Source of the DNA: Epilithonimonas caeni DSM 17710
GTDB lineage: Bacteria > Bacteroidota > Bacteroidia > Flavobacteriales > Weeksellaceae
NCBI RefSeq assembly: GCF_000426465.1
Contig: NZ_AUFK01000014.1
Span: 248,001 to 312,000 of the forward strand
DNA: 64,000 nt
Reading direction: 5' to 3'
How positions within the stretch are numbered: position 1 is the first letter of the stretch; every line of letters starts with the position of its first letter. The notes beneath the pieces are model-generated. The model made no database searches and was not told the DNA's origin. It worked only from the letters and a program-made list of their open reading frames with translations. Positions 8,692 to 16,812 of the stretch are shown here, piece after piece. The translations under genes and the position numbers were made by a program.

Positions 8692-9066
8692 ATGAAAACC
8701 ATGCTTACAGATTTTTACACCTTACAGTCTTATGAAAAGACCGATAACGGAAATTTCTCGGCCAATATACTGTTGAACAAAGACCATAATATTTTTAAAG
8801 GCCATTTTCCGGGAAATCCCGTAACACCCGGCGTTTGTATGATGCAGATCGTGAAAGACCTGACAGAAGAATTCACTGGTTCAAAATTGTTTCTGAAAAC
8901 AGCTTCAAACGTTAAGTTTATGGCAATCATCAATCCATTTGAAACGCCTGACTTGATTTTAGAATTGGACATCAACGAAAACGAAGACGAAATAAAAGTA
9001 AAAAACACCACCACCTTTGGCGAAACTATTGCATTGAAACTTTCAGTTACCTATAAAAAAATATAG
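8692..9066 (+). CDS. 3-hydroxyacyl-ACP dehydratase, FabZ/hot-dog family
   Basis: A 124-residue single hot-dog protein with the FabZ active-site loop FKGHFPGNPVTPGV; His38 is the catalytic His. It would remove water from 3-hydroxyacyl-ACP to give the trans double bonds of the polyene. At the second catalytic position, 14 residues after the His, FabZ enzymes have Glu (Asp in FabA), but Gln52 is seen here (PGVCMMQ). The enzyme may depend on a partner or use altered chemistry. It starts two bases after the lipoprotein stop; ATG at 8692 or 8701 are both possible, the first kept for length. Confidence 0.85.
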   Translation: MKTMLTDFYTLQSYEKTDNGNFSANILLNKDHNIFKGHFPGNPVTPGVCMMQIVKDLTEEFTGSKLFLKTASNVKFMAIINPFETPDLILELDINENEDEIKVKNTTTFGETIALKLSVTYKKI

Positions 9067-9068
9067 TT

Positions 9069-9554
9069 ATGAAACTGATGCTATCAATATTTGCAGCTTT
9101 CGTTATGTTCTTTCAATCTTCGGATCTGGAAGCTTTGAGGAGCAGTTATGCTGTCGCCAACCTATCCAAAGAAAATGCGGAGAAGTTTATCAAAACCGCG
9201 GAAAAGAAAACGTCTTCCGGTCCTATAATTTCTGCTTACAAGGCGGCTGCAAAAATACTGGAAGCGAAAATAACTTCCGGAATAGGAAAGAAAAAGGCAC
9301 TCGTAAAAACAGGAGCACTCAGTTTGGAAGAGATCATTAGAAATAATCCTAATAACTCAGAGTTGCGGGTCATAAGAATGAGCGTTCAGGAAAATATTCC
9401 CAAAGTCGTTGGTTACTCCAAGAATCTGAAAGAGGACAAAGCATTCCTGATAAGCAATTACAACAAGCAAAATGAAGAGCTGAAAAATTATATTAAGGAA
9501 TTTGCCAGTCAGTCCAAAACTTTTTCTAACACAGAAAAAGCAATATTAAAATAA
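9069..9554 (+). CDS. Small exported protein of unknown function in pigment cluster
   Basis: A 161-residue basic protein with an N-terminal hydrophobic segment (residues 3-17) that looks like a signal peptide without an obvious cleavage motif. The rest is predicted mostly alpha-helical and Lys/Glu-rich, with a SAYKAAAKILEAKI helix and a C-terminal helical stretch. I do not recognise the family. It lies 2 bases after the dehydratase gene and 4 bases before the glycosyltransferase gene, so it is part of the same transcript. A periplasmic role supporting pigment transfer is possible but not shown. Confidence 0.7.
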   Translation: MKLMLSIFAAFVMFFQSSDLEALRSSYAVANLSKENAEKFIKTAEKKTSSGPIISAYKAAAKILEAKITSGIGKKKALVKTGALSLEEIIRNNPNNSELRVIRMSVQENIPKVVGYSKNLKEDKAFLISNYNKQNEELKNYIKEFASQSKTFSNTEKAILK

Positions 9555-9558
9555 AACA

Positions 9559-10731
9559 ATGATCATCCAAGAAGTAAAAAATGCAGTTTCTGAAAAGAAA
9601 ATCTGTATTTTAATTCCTACTTACAATAATGAAAAAACTTTAAAAAGAGTGATTGACGGTGTATTGACTTACACCGCAAACATTATTGTGGTAAATGATG
9701 GTTCAACAGATTCTACAACAGAGATCCTTAATAGTTATCATGAGATCACAATTGTTTCTTTACCCGAAAACAAGGGAAAAGGAAATGCACTTAAAACCGG
9801 CTTCAGAAAGGCAAAGGAATTGGATTACAATTATGCCGTTACAATAGATTCTGACGGACAACATTACCCTGATGACATCCCGGTTTTTGTAGAAGCTTTA
9901 CTTGCCGAGAAAAAAGATGTCCTTCTGATCGGAAACCGGAATATGTCGCAGAACGGCATTCCCAAAAAAAGCAGTTTCGGAAACAAGTTCTCTAATTTTT
10001 GGTTTTGGTTCGAGACCGGCATTAAGTTGGAAGACACGCAATCAGGTTATAGGCTTTATCCTTTGAGAAAGATTCCGAAAAAATATTTCACACCAAAATT
10101 TGAGTTTGAGATCGAGATCATCGTAAGAACAGCGTGGAAGCATATTCCTGTGAAGAATGTTCCGGTGAAAGTCTTGTACGACCCGGCTGAACGTGTTTCT
10201 CATTTCCGCCCGTTTCGGGATTTCACCAGGATCAGTATTCTGAATACAATACTGGTTTTCATAACCTTGACCTACATAATTCCTAGAAACTTCATCAGGA
10301 ATTTCAAAAAAAAAAGTCTTAGAAAGTTTATAAAAGAAGATGTCCTGGAAAGCGATGGCAGCAATCGTAACAAAGCTTTTTCTATCGCTCTGGGGATTTT
10401 TTTCGGACTTTCTCCGTTTTGGGGATTTCAGACTGCGATTGTAATTTCCCTGTCAATCCTTTTTAAGCTGAATAAGGTTTTGGCATTTGTTGCCTCAAAT
10501 ATCAGTTTGCCGCCTTTTATTCCGTTTATTATTGCTGGCTCATTATTTATTGGAGCTCCGTTTGTAAGCGGCGAAAGTAATTTTTTAAATCAGGACCTGA
10601 ATTTTGAATTGGTTAAAACCAATCTCCTTCAATACATCATTGGAAGTTTTATCTTGGCAACATCAGCTTCTTTAATTATTGGAATTGGGTCTTATGTACT
10701 TTTGAAAAAGATAGATCCGAAAAACGGCTAA
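9559..10731 (+). CDS. Glycosyltransferase family 2 / DUF2062 fusion protein
   Basis: A 390-residue fusion. Residues 15-235 form a GT-A domain of the dolichyl-phosphate-mannose-synthase kind: IPTYNNEKTLKRVI, VVNDGSTDST, the nucleotide-sugar/metal motif TIDSDGQH, and a later DTQSGYRLYP. After an amphipathic linker comes a DUF2062 domain (about 270-385) with several membrane segments (LGIFFGLSPFWGFQTAIVI and following). It probably transfers a sugar or other nucleotide-activated group to a lipid carrier at the inner membrane. Such GT2 genes are frequent in aryl-polyene clusters. It is the last gene of the plus-strand block; a hairpin repeat and a convergent gene follow. Confidence 0.87.
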   Translation: MIIQEVKNAVSEKKICILIPTYNNEKTLKRVIDGVLTYTANIIVVNDGSTDSTTEILNSYHEITIVSLPENKGKGNALKTGFRKAKELDYNYAVTIDSDGQHYPDDIPVFVEALLAEKKDVLLIGNRNMSQNGIPKKSSFGNKFSNFWFWFETGIKLEDTQSGYRLYPLRKIPKKYFTPKFEFEIEIIVRTAWKHIPVKNVPVKVLYDPAERVSHFRPFRDFTRISILNTILVFITLTYIIPRNFIRNFKKKSLRKFIKEDVLESDGSNRNKAFSIALGIFFGLSPFWGFQTAIVISLSILFKLNKVLAFVASNISLPPFIPFIIAGSLFIGAPFVSGESNFLNQDLNFELVKTNLLQYIIGSFILATSASLIIGIGSYVLLKKIDPKNG

Positions 10732-10775
10732 AGCCGGGGAATATGCATCATAATTCTCTTTTATTAATATTTGAA

Positions 10776-10843
10776 TCTCGCAGATTTTAAAGATTAAGCA
10801 GATTTTTGAGAAATCATCTGCCAAATTTGCAAAATCTGCGAGA
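10776..10843. repeat. Long imperfect hairpin repeat between convergent operons
   Basis: Two perfect 13-base inverted arms (TCTCGCAGATTTT at 10776-10788 and its complement at 10831-10843) enclose a second imperfect inverted pair built on the word GCAGAT. The whole 68-base element can fold into one long stem. It lies in the 195-base gap between the two convergent blocks. It could act as a bidirectional transcription stop, although no clean T-run follows, or be a dispersed intergenic repeat; copy number cannot be judged from one window. Confidence 0.65.
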
Positions 10844-10926
10844 GTGCTAAAAATCAAAATCCATATTATACTGATAATCAATATTTTTATCATTTTTAAT
10901 TTTTAAATGCGTTTGCCCTAGCTAAA

Positions 10927-12573
10927 TCACTTTAATTTTTTCAAGGTTTTCTTAAGATATCTTTCAACATTTTCTTTATCCGGAACAGTTGTGATTTCTT
11001 TGGTCAAAGCTTTTTCGAATTCAATTTTTGCTTTATAATAGTCTTTAATTTTATAATAATATTTCCCGGATTGATAATAGCCCCACCAAAAATCCGGATT
11101 CAGAGATTGATAATGAATGATAAATTCATCTGAGAGAATTTCACTATGATCAAATTTAGAACTTAATTTTTTGTATTCTTCATAATTCTTGAACTTCTGA
11201 GAATCTATAAAAGGGTCTTTAGCAATATTCAATTCTGACTTTGCAAACTCTCCTGTTTTCAATCGGTTATCTGAGAAAATGTCATTCAGGTCATAACAGA
11301 CAAATTCTCCTAACTGATAAGGATTGGAAGAAACCCAAACCAGTTTTTTCTGAGGCGAAAAAATCACAGCGTGATGCGCCAAAAGCTGATTAAGCGCTTT
11401 CTCATTTCCATAACCGATTTTTTCTCCCTTCAAACCCGATCGATCTCTTAAGATTGAAGCCATTTTTTCAGGGTTGAGCTTTGGATTCTCTTTTAAAAGT
11501 TCCTGAAGTTTTTCATATCGATACTCCGAATGACTTTCTAAAATCTGTTTTTGATTTCGTTTATTATTTTTGTAAGCCTCCGACTGAAAATGATTGGTAC
11601 AAACAACCATACTTGAATTTTCAACTTTGTAAACACCAAAATTATCCGGAGAAACCTCTATAATCACTGCATTTTTATCATTTGCACTTCCCACCAGAAT
11701 CGATTCCGAAACGAATACTTTTCTCTTTTTCGCAATCGCAATCGCTTCGTCAATATTTTTTGCAAACTGAAGAATCTCTCTTGTTACAAAGGAAATCGGC
11801 GTTTTTGCAGTCAAAGGAATTTTAGATTTTCCAGCGTTGATTGTAACCGTAATTCCTTCTTTATTCATTCCGGAAACTACGCCAATCATTCCCGGCCAGC
11901 TTACGGACATATACGGGATTCCGCTTTCCGGTTCTACAAATTCGATTAGCTTATTTTTAGCAAAATCGTCTCCAACATAAAAATCGAAGTTCCGCCCGAT
12001 CAACAGATTGCCATCTTCCGTATTTTCATTCCAAACGGCCAAAGAAGAACAGCCAACCATCATCAGATCCTGCATCGCGTGACCAATGTCGTGAGCGCCG
12101 TGCAAATACAAGCTTCTAAGATATTTCGGTGCAATAAAATCATATTTATCCGATGAGTACTGAGATAACCCGAATAATTCTGCCTGAAAATCTTCACGGA
12201 CATTCAAGTACATTTTCCGGTTATACCATTTCAGAAAACTTCTTAATAATTTTTGTTTGAATTTTGACGGAACAAAACCTTCTATCTTGGAAAAGAAGAT
12301 GTCTTCCTGTTTCTGCATCAGATCTTGTGTCAAGGCACCATTGTTATAACCCAACTGCAGTGGATTTCCCTTGATATAAAGTTCCCAAAGCTGCTGTTTG
12401 TTCTTAGTTAGATAATTTTGATCAAAGCTAAAAGTTGAGTCATTGATTTTATCAACTTTTGGAATTTCAAGTGAGTATTGACCAACTTCCGGAACATGAT
12501 GAACCGATTTTGAGATCCCACAAGACACAAGACTTACAATCAATAAAAAGTAAAGCAAAACTTTTTTCATCAA
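10927..12573 (-). CDS. C45-type Ntn hydrolase/acyltransferase lipoprotein
   Basis: A 548-residue protein with a lipoprotein signal (LLIVSLVSCG, lipid-attached Cys18). The central domain resembles the acyl-CoA:6-aminopenicillanate acyltransferase (C45) family: candidate nucleophile Cys175 in VGCSSLAVWN, followed by LLIGRNFDF, and PGMIGVVSGMNKEGITVTIN. Ntn enzymes of this family cleave or transfer acyl groups on amides and esters. The C-terminal 80 residues look like one or two TPR helices. Its start overlaps the stop of the flavoprotein gene by 4 bases (ATGA), so the pair is coupled. A role in the final ester or amide step of the pigment, or in acyl trimming in the envelope, is plausible but unproven. 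Confidence 0.8.
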   Translation of the reverse strand: MMKKVLLYFLLIVSLVSCGISKSVHHVPEVGQYSLEIPKVDKINDSTFSFDQNYLTKNKQQLWELYIKGNPLQLGYNNGALTQDLMQKQEDIFFSKIEGFVPSKFKQKLLRSFLKWYNRKMYLNVREDFQAELFGLSQYSSDKYDFIAPKYLRSLYLHGAHDIGHAMQDLMMVGCSSLAVWNENTEDGNLLIGRNFDFYVGDDFAKNKLIEFVEPESGIPYMSVSWPGMIGVVSGMNKEGITVTINAGKSKIPLTAKTPISFVTREILQFAKNIDEAIAIAKKRKVFVSESILVGSANDKNAVIIEVSPDNFGVYKVENSSMVVCTNHFQSEAYKNNKRNQKQILESHSEYRYEKLQELLKENPKLNPEKMASILRDRSGLKGEKIGYGNEKALNQLLAHHAVIFSPQKKLVWVSSNPYQLGEFVCYDLNDIFSDNRLKTGEFAKSELNIAKDPFIDSQKFKNYEEYKKLSSKFDHSEILSDEFIIHYQSLNPDFWWGYYQSGKYYYKIKDYYKAKIEFEKALTKEITTVPDKENVERYLKKTLKKLK

Positions 12574-14096
12574 TTCTTGTTTATGACTTCCATTAATCTT
12601 TCATCGATAACTTCTTTTCCAAGAATCTCCGAACAAGTAACAAATGCCCCGATCGTAACGCCAAGAATACCATGCATATTGATACTTTGCCCGGTTAAAA
12701 ACAAATTACCAATCTTAGTTTTTGGAGAAATAATGGTTTTCAGAGGGTTGCTGGAATCTTTCACATAACCATACATATTGCCTTTGTAACCGCCGATGTA
12801 ATCTCTGTAAGACAATGGCGACGAAGTATAGACCGCCTCTATATAAGAACGTAAATCAGGAAATTTCTTCTCTATTTCGGCAATGAATTGTTCGGCTTTT
12901 TTTTGCTTGAAATCTTCGTATCCCGATCCTCTTTCGTAATGTTCCGCAACTGTATTAAAAGAGTTTTCCCATTCTTTGACCTCATCATAATCCATATAGG
13001 TAATGGCAGTCAGGCTTTCAGAAAATTCCGGATCTTGGTTTGAAGAACAAGACGAAAGCATATAACATTCCGGCCATTTTACCGTTTCCGGCAAAGACTT
13101 TTCCCAAACAATATCTTCTGACCTGTAATGGTAATAATTATGATTAAAATGTTTAAAGGCATTAGGTTTCAAAACAATATAAACACTGAAACACGAACTG
13201 ATCGGTTCAAGGTCATAGATCCTTTTTGTAAATGACTTTTTGTATCGCTCTTGTCCCACCAGATCCAAAGTTGTCCTGATCTCAATATTCGAGATGAATT
13301 TCTTGGCAAAGAATTCTTTACCAACTTTGGTCTTGACCGATCTCAGAATATTCTCGTCATCGAAAACAAATTCATTAACCTCAGAATGTTTATAAACTTC
13401 CGCACCATATTTTCGGAGTTCTTTTATGATCAATCTTGAGATCTGACTTCCGCCATTGATACATTTGTAAGAACTCTGGATATAGGAATTAACCGTCAGC
13501 GCGTGAACATACAAAGGTGTTTTGTTAGCAACACCAGCATATAAGAAATTAGAACCGGAAAGCACAGCCTGAAGTTTTTTATTAGGCGTGACGGATTCTA
13601 TAAATTTCTGAGCATTGATGTAGAGAATATCATCATTATATTTTCCTTTTCCAACAAGATTATACCGTGGAAACTCATTACAAATATTTTGAATTTCCTG
13701 AATATATTTGGTTAAGTTATCTCTTTCGTCGGGAAATATTTTGGACAGTTGTTCCACGAAATTTTCATAACCCTGGGAATGTGGATATTCAATTTCATCA
13801 TTATCGAATGTGATCCTGTCAAAACCATTTTCATCCAGTTTCTTTAGATTCAGATCCTGCATTATTCCAAGATAGGTAAAATACTGATTAAGGTTCTGTC
13901 CTTCGGAAAGTCCCCCTAAATAATGTACGCCTGTATCGAAAATCAATTTGTTTCTGGAAAAGGTCTGGAGGTTTCCGCCGTATTGATTATTCTTTTCCAG
14001 AACGCATACTTTAAGACCTTCTTTCGCCAAAACGAGGGCCGAAACAAGTCCTCCCAAACCGCTTCCGATAACCAATATGTCGTATTCTTTTTCCAA
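12570..14096 (-). CDS. Phytoene desaturase-like FAD-dependent oxidoreductase
   Basis: A 508-residue flavoprotein of the phytoene desaturase / retinol saturase group. The N-terminus has a dinucleotide-binding fold (DILVIGSGLGGLVSALVLA, GSGLGG at 11-16) with the second strand KVCVLEKNNQYGGNLQTF typical of CrtI-like enzymes, and the C-terminus has LFLTGQSINMHGILGVTIGA, the FAD-contacting end motif. Such enzymes insert or saturate conjugated double bonds. In an aryl-polyene cluster it may adjust the unsaturation or the aryl end of the polyene; carotenoid synthesis is a less likely alternative since no other crt gene is nearby. It overlaps the C45 gene by 4 bases. Confidence 0.86.
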   Translation of the reverse strand: MEKEYDILVIGSGLGGLVSALVLAKEGLKVCVLEKNNQYGGNLQTFSRNKLIFDTGVHYLGGLSEGQNLNQYFTYLGIMQDLNLKKLDENGFDRITFDNDEIEYPHSQGYENFVEQLSKIFPDERDNLTKYIQEIQNICNEFPRYNLVGKGKYNDDILYINAQKFIESVTPNKKLQAVLSGSNFLYAGVANKTPLYVHALTVNSYIQSSYKCINGGSQISRLIIKELRKYGAEVYKHSEVNEFVFDDENILRSVKTKVGKEFFAKKFISNIEIRTTLDLVGQERYKKSFTKRIYDLEPISSCFSVYIVLKPNAFKHFNHNYYHYRSEDIVWEKSLPETVKWPECYMLSSCSSNQDPEFSESLTAITYMDYDEVKEWENSFNTVAEHYERGSGYEDFKQKKAEQFIAEIEKKFPDLRSYIEAVYTSSPLSYRDYIGGYKGNMYGYVKDSSNPLKTIISPKTKIGNLFLTGQSINMHGILGVTIGAFVTCSEILGKEVIDERLMEVINKN

Positions 14097-14111
14097 TTTT
14101 TACAGAAGTGA

Positions 14112-14273
14112 GATGTTAGACTTTAGATGTTAGATTAAAAAGTATGCTTTAAACGTTGAATCGCTCGCAGCCCGGCTTGAGCGGAAATCCTTTTTGTGTA
14201 AACTTCAATTCTATTTAAACTGAAATCGTCTGCAAAAAAGATTGGGAGTCCTTCGACTTCGCTCAGGATAAAC
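14112..14273. repeat. Gap with low-complexity and putative dispersed repeat pieces
   Basis: The 213-base gap between the acyltransferase and flavoprotein genes has no open frame of note. It contains GATGTTAGACTTTAGATGTTAGATT near 14111-14135, similar to a piece at 15201-15230; a GC-rich block around 14157-14195 (CAGCCCGGCTTGAGCGG); and GTCCTTCGACTTCGCTCAGG around 14248-14267. The last two are unlike the surrounding AT-rich DNA and look like fragments of dispersed intergenic repeats. I recall similar words between genes in flavobacteria, but cannot count copies here. Confidence 0.45.
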
Positions 14274-14309
14274 TACAGGTGGATTAAGCTGCCATAAAAA
14301 TATTGAAAA

Positions 14310-15194
14310 TTAATCAATATCGTCCCAAAAGTCAAAGTAATTGAACCATTGGAGCGGATATCTTTTTATCATCGATTCCAGATTGTGAACGTAAGAATTG
14401 AGTAAGCCCTGAGAATCACGTTTTTTGATGTTCTGAGCAACTCTTGCATAGAGATGATAGTGGAGATTTTTTTCCTTCATCACATAAACATAGACCACGG
14501 GAACGCCCAACCTGGAAGCAATCAGAAATGGCCCAGCGGGAAACTTCGCAGATTTACCAAGCAATTCAGTTTCAAGGAATTTGGAGCCTTCGAAATAGCG
14601 ATCGCCCGTGAAACAGATCAGTTCGTTTTTGGACAATGCTTCATTGATCTCAAAAATGTGGGACATATCGTCTTTGACGTAGATAAATTTGATATTGCTT
14701 TTCTTAACGGCAATACTTTCCATATATTCCCGAATAACCGTAACTTCTTGGTCTGTAGTTACCAAATTGATCTGAGCATCAAAATCGATGTCGGCAAAAA
14801 AGTGTTCTGCGATTTCAAAATTTCCGATATGTGCGCTAATCAAAACGCCTCCTTTTTTTTGAGCTAAAAGGTTTTTGAGGTTTTCTATCCCGTCAAATTC
14901 GTAAGTAAATCGATTGCGCAATCCTACAGAAATAGCTGTTTTATCAATCAAAATCTTACCAAAAACAAAGTAACTTCTGAAAACAGACAACTTCGATTTC
15001 CAAGAACTGTAAGCTAATCTTTTTTTGAAATAATATGAAATGTATTGATTGCTCTTCTTCTCGAAAATGAAATAGTAAGTCGCAACAAAATAAAGAACAA
15101 AATAGGAACTGCGAACGCCGAGATTCTTAATGCACCAAACGAAAATCTGATAACCTAAGATCGTTCCTTTGGATTTGCCTTTCCATTTGTTCAT
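14310..15194 (-). CDS. Lysophospholipid acyltransferase family protein (LpxL/HtrB-like)
   Basis: A 294-residue membrane-associated acyltransferase. It has a hydrophobic N-terminal stretch (residues 28-45) and the HX4E catalytic motif SAHIGNFE (His122, Glu127), then a substrate-binding CFTGDRYFEG segment and FPAGPFLIASRLGVPVVYVYVM, as in lipid A late acyltransferases. In aryl-polyene clusters such enzymes are proposed to transfer the polyene or a fatty acyl chain from its carrier protein to a membrane-bound acceptor. It lies 55 bases after the acyl carrier protein gene in the same direction. The acceptor is not known; a housekeeping lipid A role is less likely in this context. Confidence 0.86.
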   Translation of the reverse strand: MNKWKGKSKGTILGYQIFVWCIKNLGVRSSYFVLYFVATYYFIFEKKSNQYISYYFKKRLAYSSWKSKLSVFRSYFVFGKILIDKTAISVGLRNRFTYEFDGIENLKNLLAQKKGGVLISAHIGNFEIAEHFFADIDFDAQINLVTTDQEVTVIREYMESIAVKKSNIKFIYVKDDMSHIFEINEALSKNELICFTGDRYFEGSKFLETELLGKSAKFPAGPFLIASRLGVPVVYVYVMKEKNLHYHLYARVAQNIKKRDSQGLLNSYVHNLESMIKRYPLQWFNYFDFWDDID

Positions 15195-15200
15195 AGCGCA

Positions 15201-15230
15201 GATGTTAGATTTTAGATACTAGATATTAGA
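15201..15230. repeat. TTAGAT-rich short repeat
   Basis: GATGTTAGATTTTAGATACTAGATATTAGA lies in the 55-base gap between the acyl carrier protein and acyltransferase genes. It is built of near-copies of TTAGAT/TAGATA and resembles the block at 14111-14135. Slippage-type expansion is likely; no function is evident. Confidence 0.4.
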
Positions 15231-15249
15231 CTAATAACATCTTCTCGGG

Positions 15250-15504
15250 TTATGCCGTTTTTTCAGAAATTTTTTGCTCTATCGTATCATAGAAATCATC
15301 GAACGTCACAATCTGTTTGAAATCAGCTTCTCCTAACTTCACACCAAAATTGGACTCGATAATGACAACCATATCGATGTAATCCAGACTGTCTAGGCCT
15401 AGCGTTTGTTTGAGGTTGGCGTCGTTTGCGATATCATCTCTATCCACCTCAAATTCGTTGACAAGAAAATCATTAACAATCGTAATAATTTTATCTTTTT
15501 CCAT
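15250..15504 (-). CDS. Acyl carrier protein (second in cluster)
   Basis: An 84-residue acyl carrier protein with the phosphopantetheine motif LGLDSLDYIDMVV; Ser39 carries the arm. It differs from the other carrier protein at 4113-4370 (DSLD against DSID and a shorter linker), so the two are likely used for different steps, for example starter loading against chain elongation. It sits 8 bases after the stop of the ketosynthase gene, which marks the two as one functional unit, and is followed by the acyltransferase gene that may take the finished chain from it. Confidence 0.93.
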   Translation of the reverse strand: MEKDKIITIVNDFLVNEFEVDRDDIANDANLKQTLGLDSLDYIDMVVIIESNFGVKLGEADFKQIVTFDDFYDTIEQKISEKTA

Positions 15505-15512
15505 AATTTTAT

Positions 15513-16733
15513 TTAAACAAATTTCTTAACAATTAGTGCTGAATTGGTTCCTCCAAAACCAAAAGAATTCGACAAAAATACGTCAATTTTTTGATTTTTT
15601 GTTTCTGTTATGAGATTTATCTTTTTCGAGTCCTCATCCGGATTTTCCAGATTGATGTTTGGAGCTACAAAATCATTCTGCATCATGAGGATAGAATAGA
15701 TAATTTCGCTTGCACCAGCCATCCAGCACTCGTGGCCGGTCATAGATTTGGTAGAACTTACAGGAACCTCGTTTCCGAAAATCTCGTAAATCGCTTTTGC
15801 TTCGTTGGCATCTCCTAAAGGTGTGGAAGTGGCGTGAGCATTGATATAATCGATGTCTTTCGCCGTTAATCCAGCTTGATTCAAAGACCTTTCCATTGCC
15901 AAAGCCGGTCCGTCAACATTGGGCGTAGAAATATGTCCTCCGTTGGACGAGAAGCCGTAACCAGCAATCTCCGCAATAATATTGGCGCCTCGTTTTTGTG
16001 CAGATTCCAGACTTTCAACAATCAAAGTTGCTGCGCCTCCACTTGGAATCAATCCATCTCTTGCGGAATCAAATGGTCTGGAAGCTTTCGTCGGGTCATC
16101 TTCTCTTGCAGAAAAAACGCCTAATCCATCGAAACTTGCCATTGAAAATTTGTTGGTTTCCTGAGCTCCTCCACAAACTACCATATCTTGCAATCCATTT
16201 TTAATCAATAAATAAGCTAATCCCAACGAATGCGAGCCACTTGCGCAGGCAGCACTGATCGTAAGATTGATCCCTCTTAGTTTAAAAATCGTGGAAAGGT
16301 TCATTGTGACAGTGGAGTTCATCGATTTGAAAATCGCACCGGAACCCATCAACTGTGTATCTTTTTTCTCTCTGACAATATCCGTAGCTTCTATAACTGC
16401 CTGTGAAACACTATCGTTTCCATATAAAATCCCGACTTCATTCTTATCTAAGAAATCCTGCTCTATTCCAGCTTGTTTTAAAGCATCGATTGTAGCCAAG
16501 TAAGCATATTCGCTTTCTTCACCCATACTAATGCGCTGTCTTCTGTTGAGAAGACTTTTCAATTCCGGTTTTGGAACACGACCTGTAAGTCCAGACCTGT
16601 ATCCAAATTCCTTTCTATCCTGGTCCAGGACTATTCCGGATCTTCCTTCGTAAAGCGATTCTTTGACCTCATCCAAAGAAATCCCAATGCAGGAATAAAT
16701 TCCCATTCCGGTAATTACAACTCTATTTTCCAT
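15513..16733 (-). CDS. Beta-ketoacyl-ACP synthase (FabF-like), catalytically complete
   Basis: A 406-residue condensing enzyme, closest in pattern to FabF/FabB: GMGIYSCIG start, nucleophile Cys163 in SAACASGSH, His300 in NAHATSTPLGD and His334 in STKSMTGHECW. It is the third active ketosynthase of the region. The ACASGSH and HATSTPLGD variants are the FabB/FabF style, whereas the two on the plus strand carry HGTAT. It lies between the ketoreductase and carrier-protein genes, so a complete elongation set (reductase, synthase, carrier) is encoded here. It may make the first extension from the coumaroyl starter, which is inference. Confidence 0.92.
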   Translation of the reverse strand: MENRVVITGMGIYSCIGISLDEVKESLYEGRSGIVLDQDRKEFGYRSGLTGRVPKPELKSLLNRRQRISMGEESEYAYLATIDALKQAGIEQDFLDKNEVGILYGNDSVSQAVIEATDIVREKKDTQLMGSGAIFKSMNSTVTMNLSTIFKLRGINLTISAACASGSHSLGLAYLLIKNGLQDMVVCGGAQETNKFSMASFDGLGVFSAREDDPTKASRPFDSARDGLIPSGGAATLIVESLESAQKRGANIIAEIAGYGFSSNGGHISTPNVDGPALAMERSLNQAGLTAKDIDYINAHATSTPLGDANEAKAIYEIFGNEVPVSSTKSMTGHECWMAGASEIIYSILMMQNDFVAPNINLENPDEDSKKINLITETKNQKIDVFLSNSFGFGGTNSALIVKKFV

Positions 16734-16812
16734 TTTTGAAAATATAACAATTTAGCAATTTAAAATCTAAACACATTGGCATATTGTTAAATTTTTACAT
16801 TGCCAGATTATT

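Noticed and set aside
12570-14096. Carotenoid desaturase (crtI) assignment
   Set aside because: No other carotenoid gene is near and the gene sits inside the aryl-polyene block; only the wider family can be supported.
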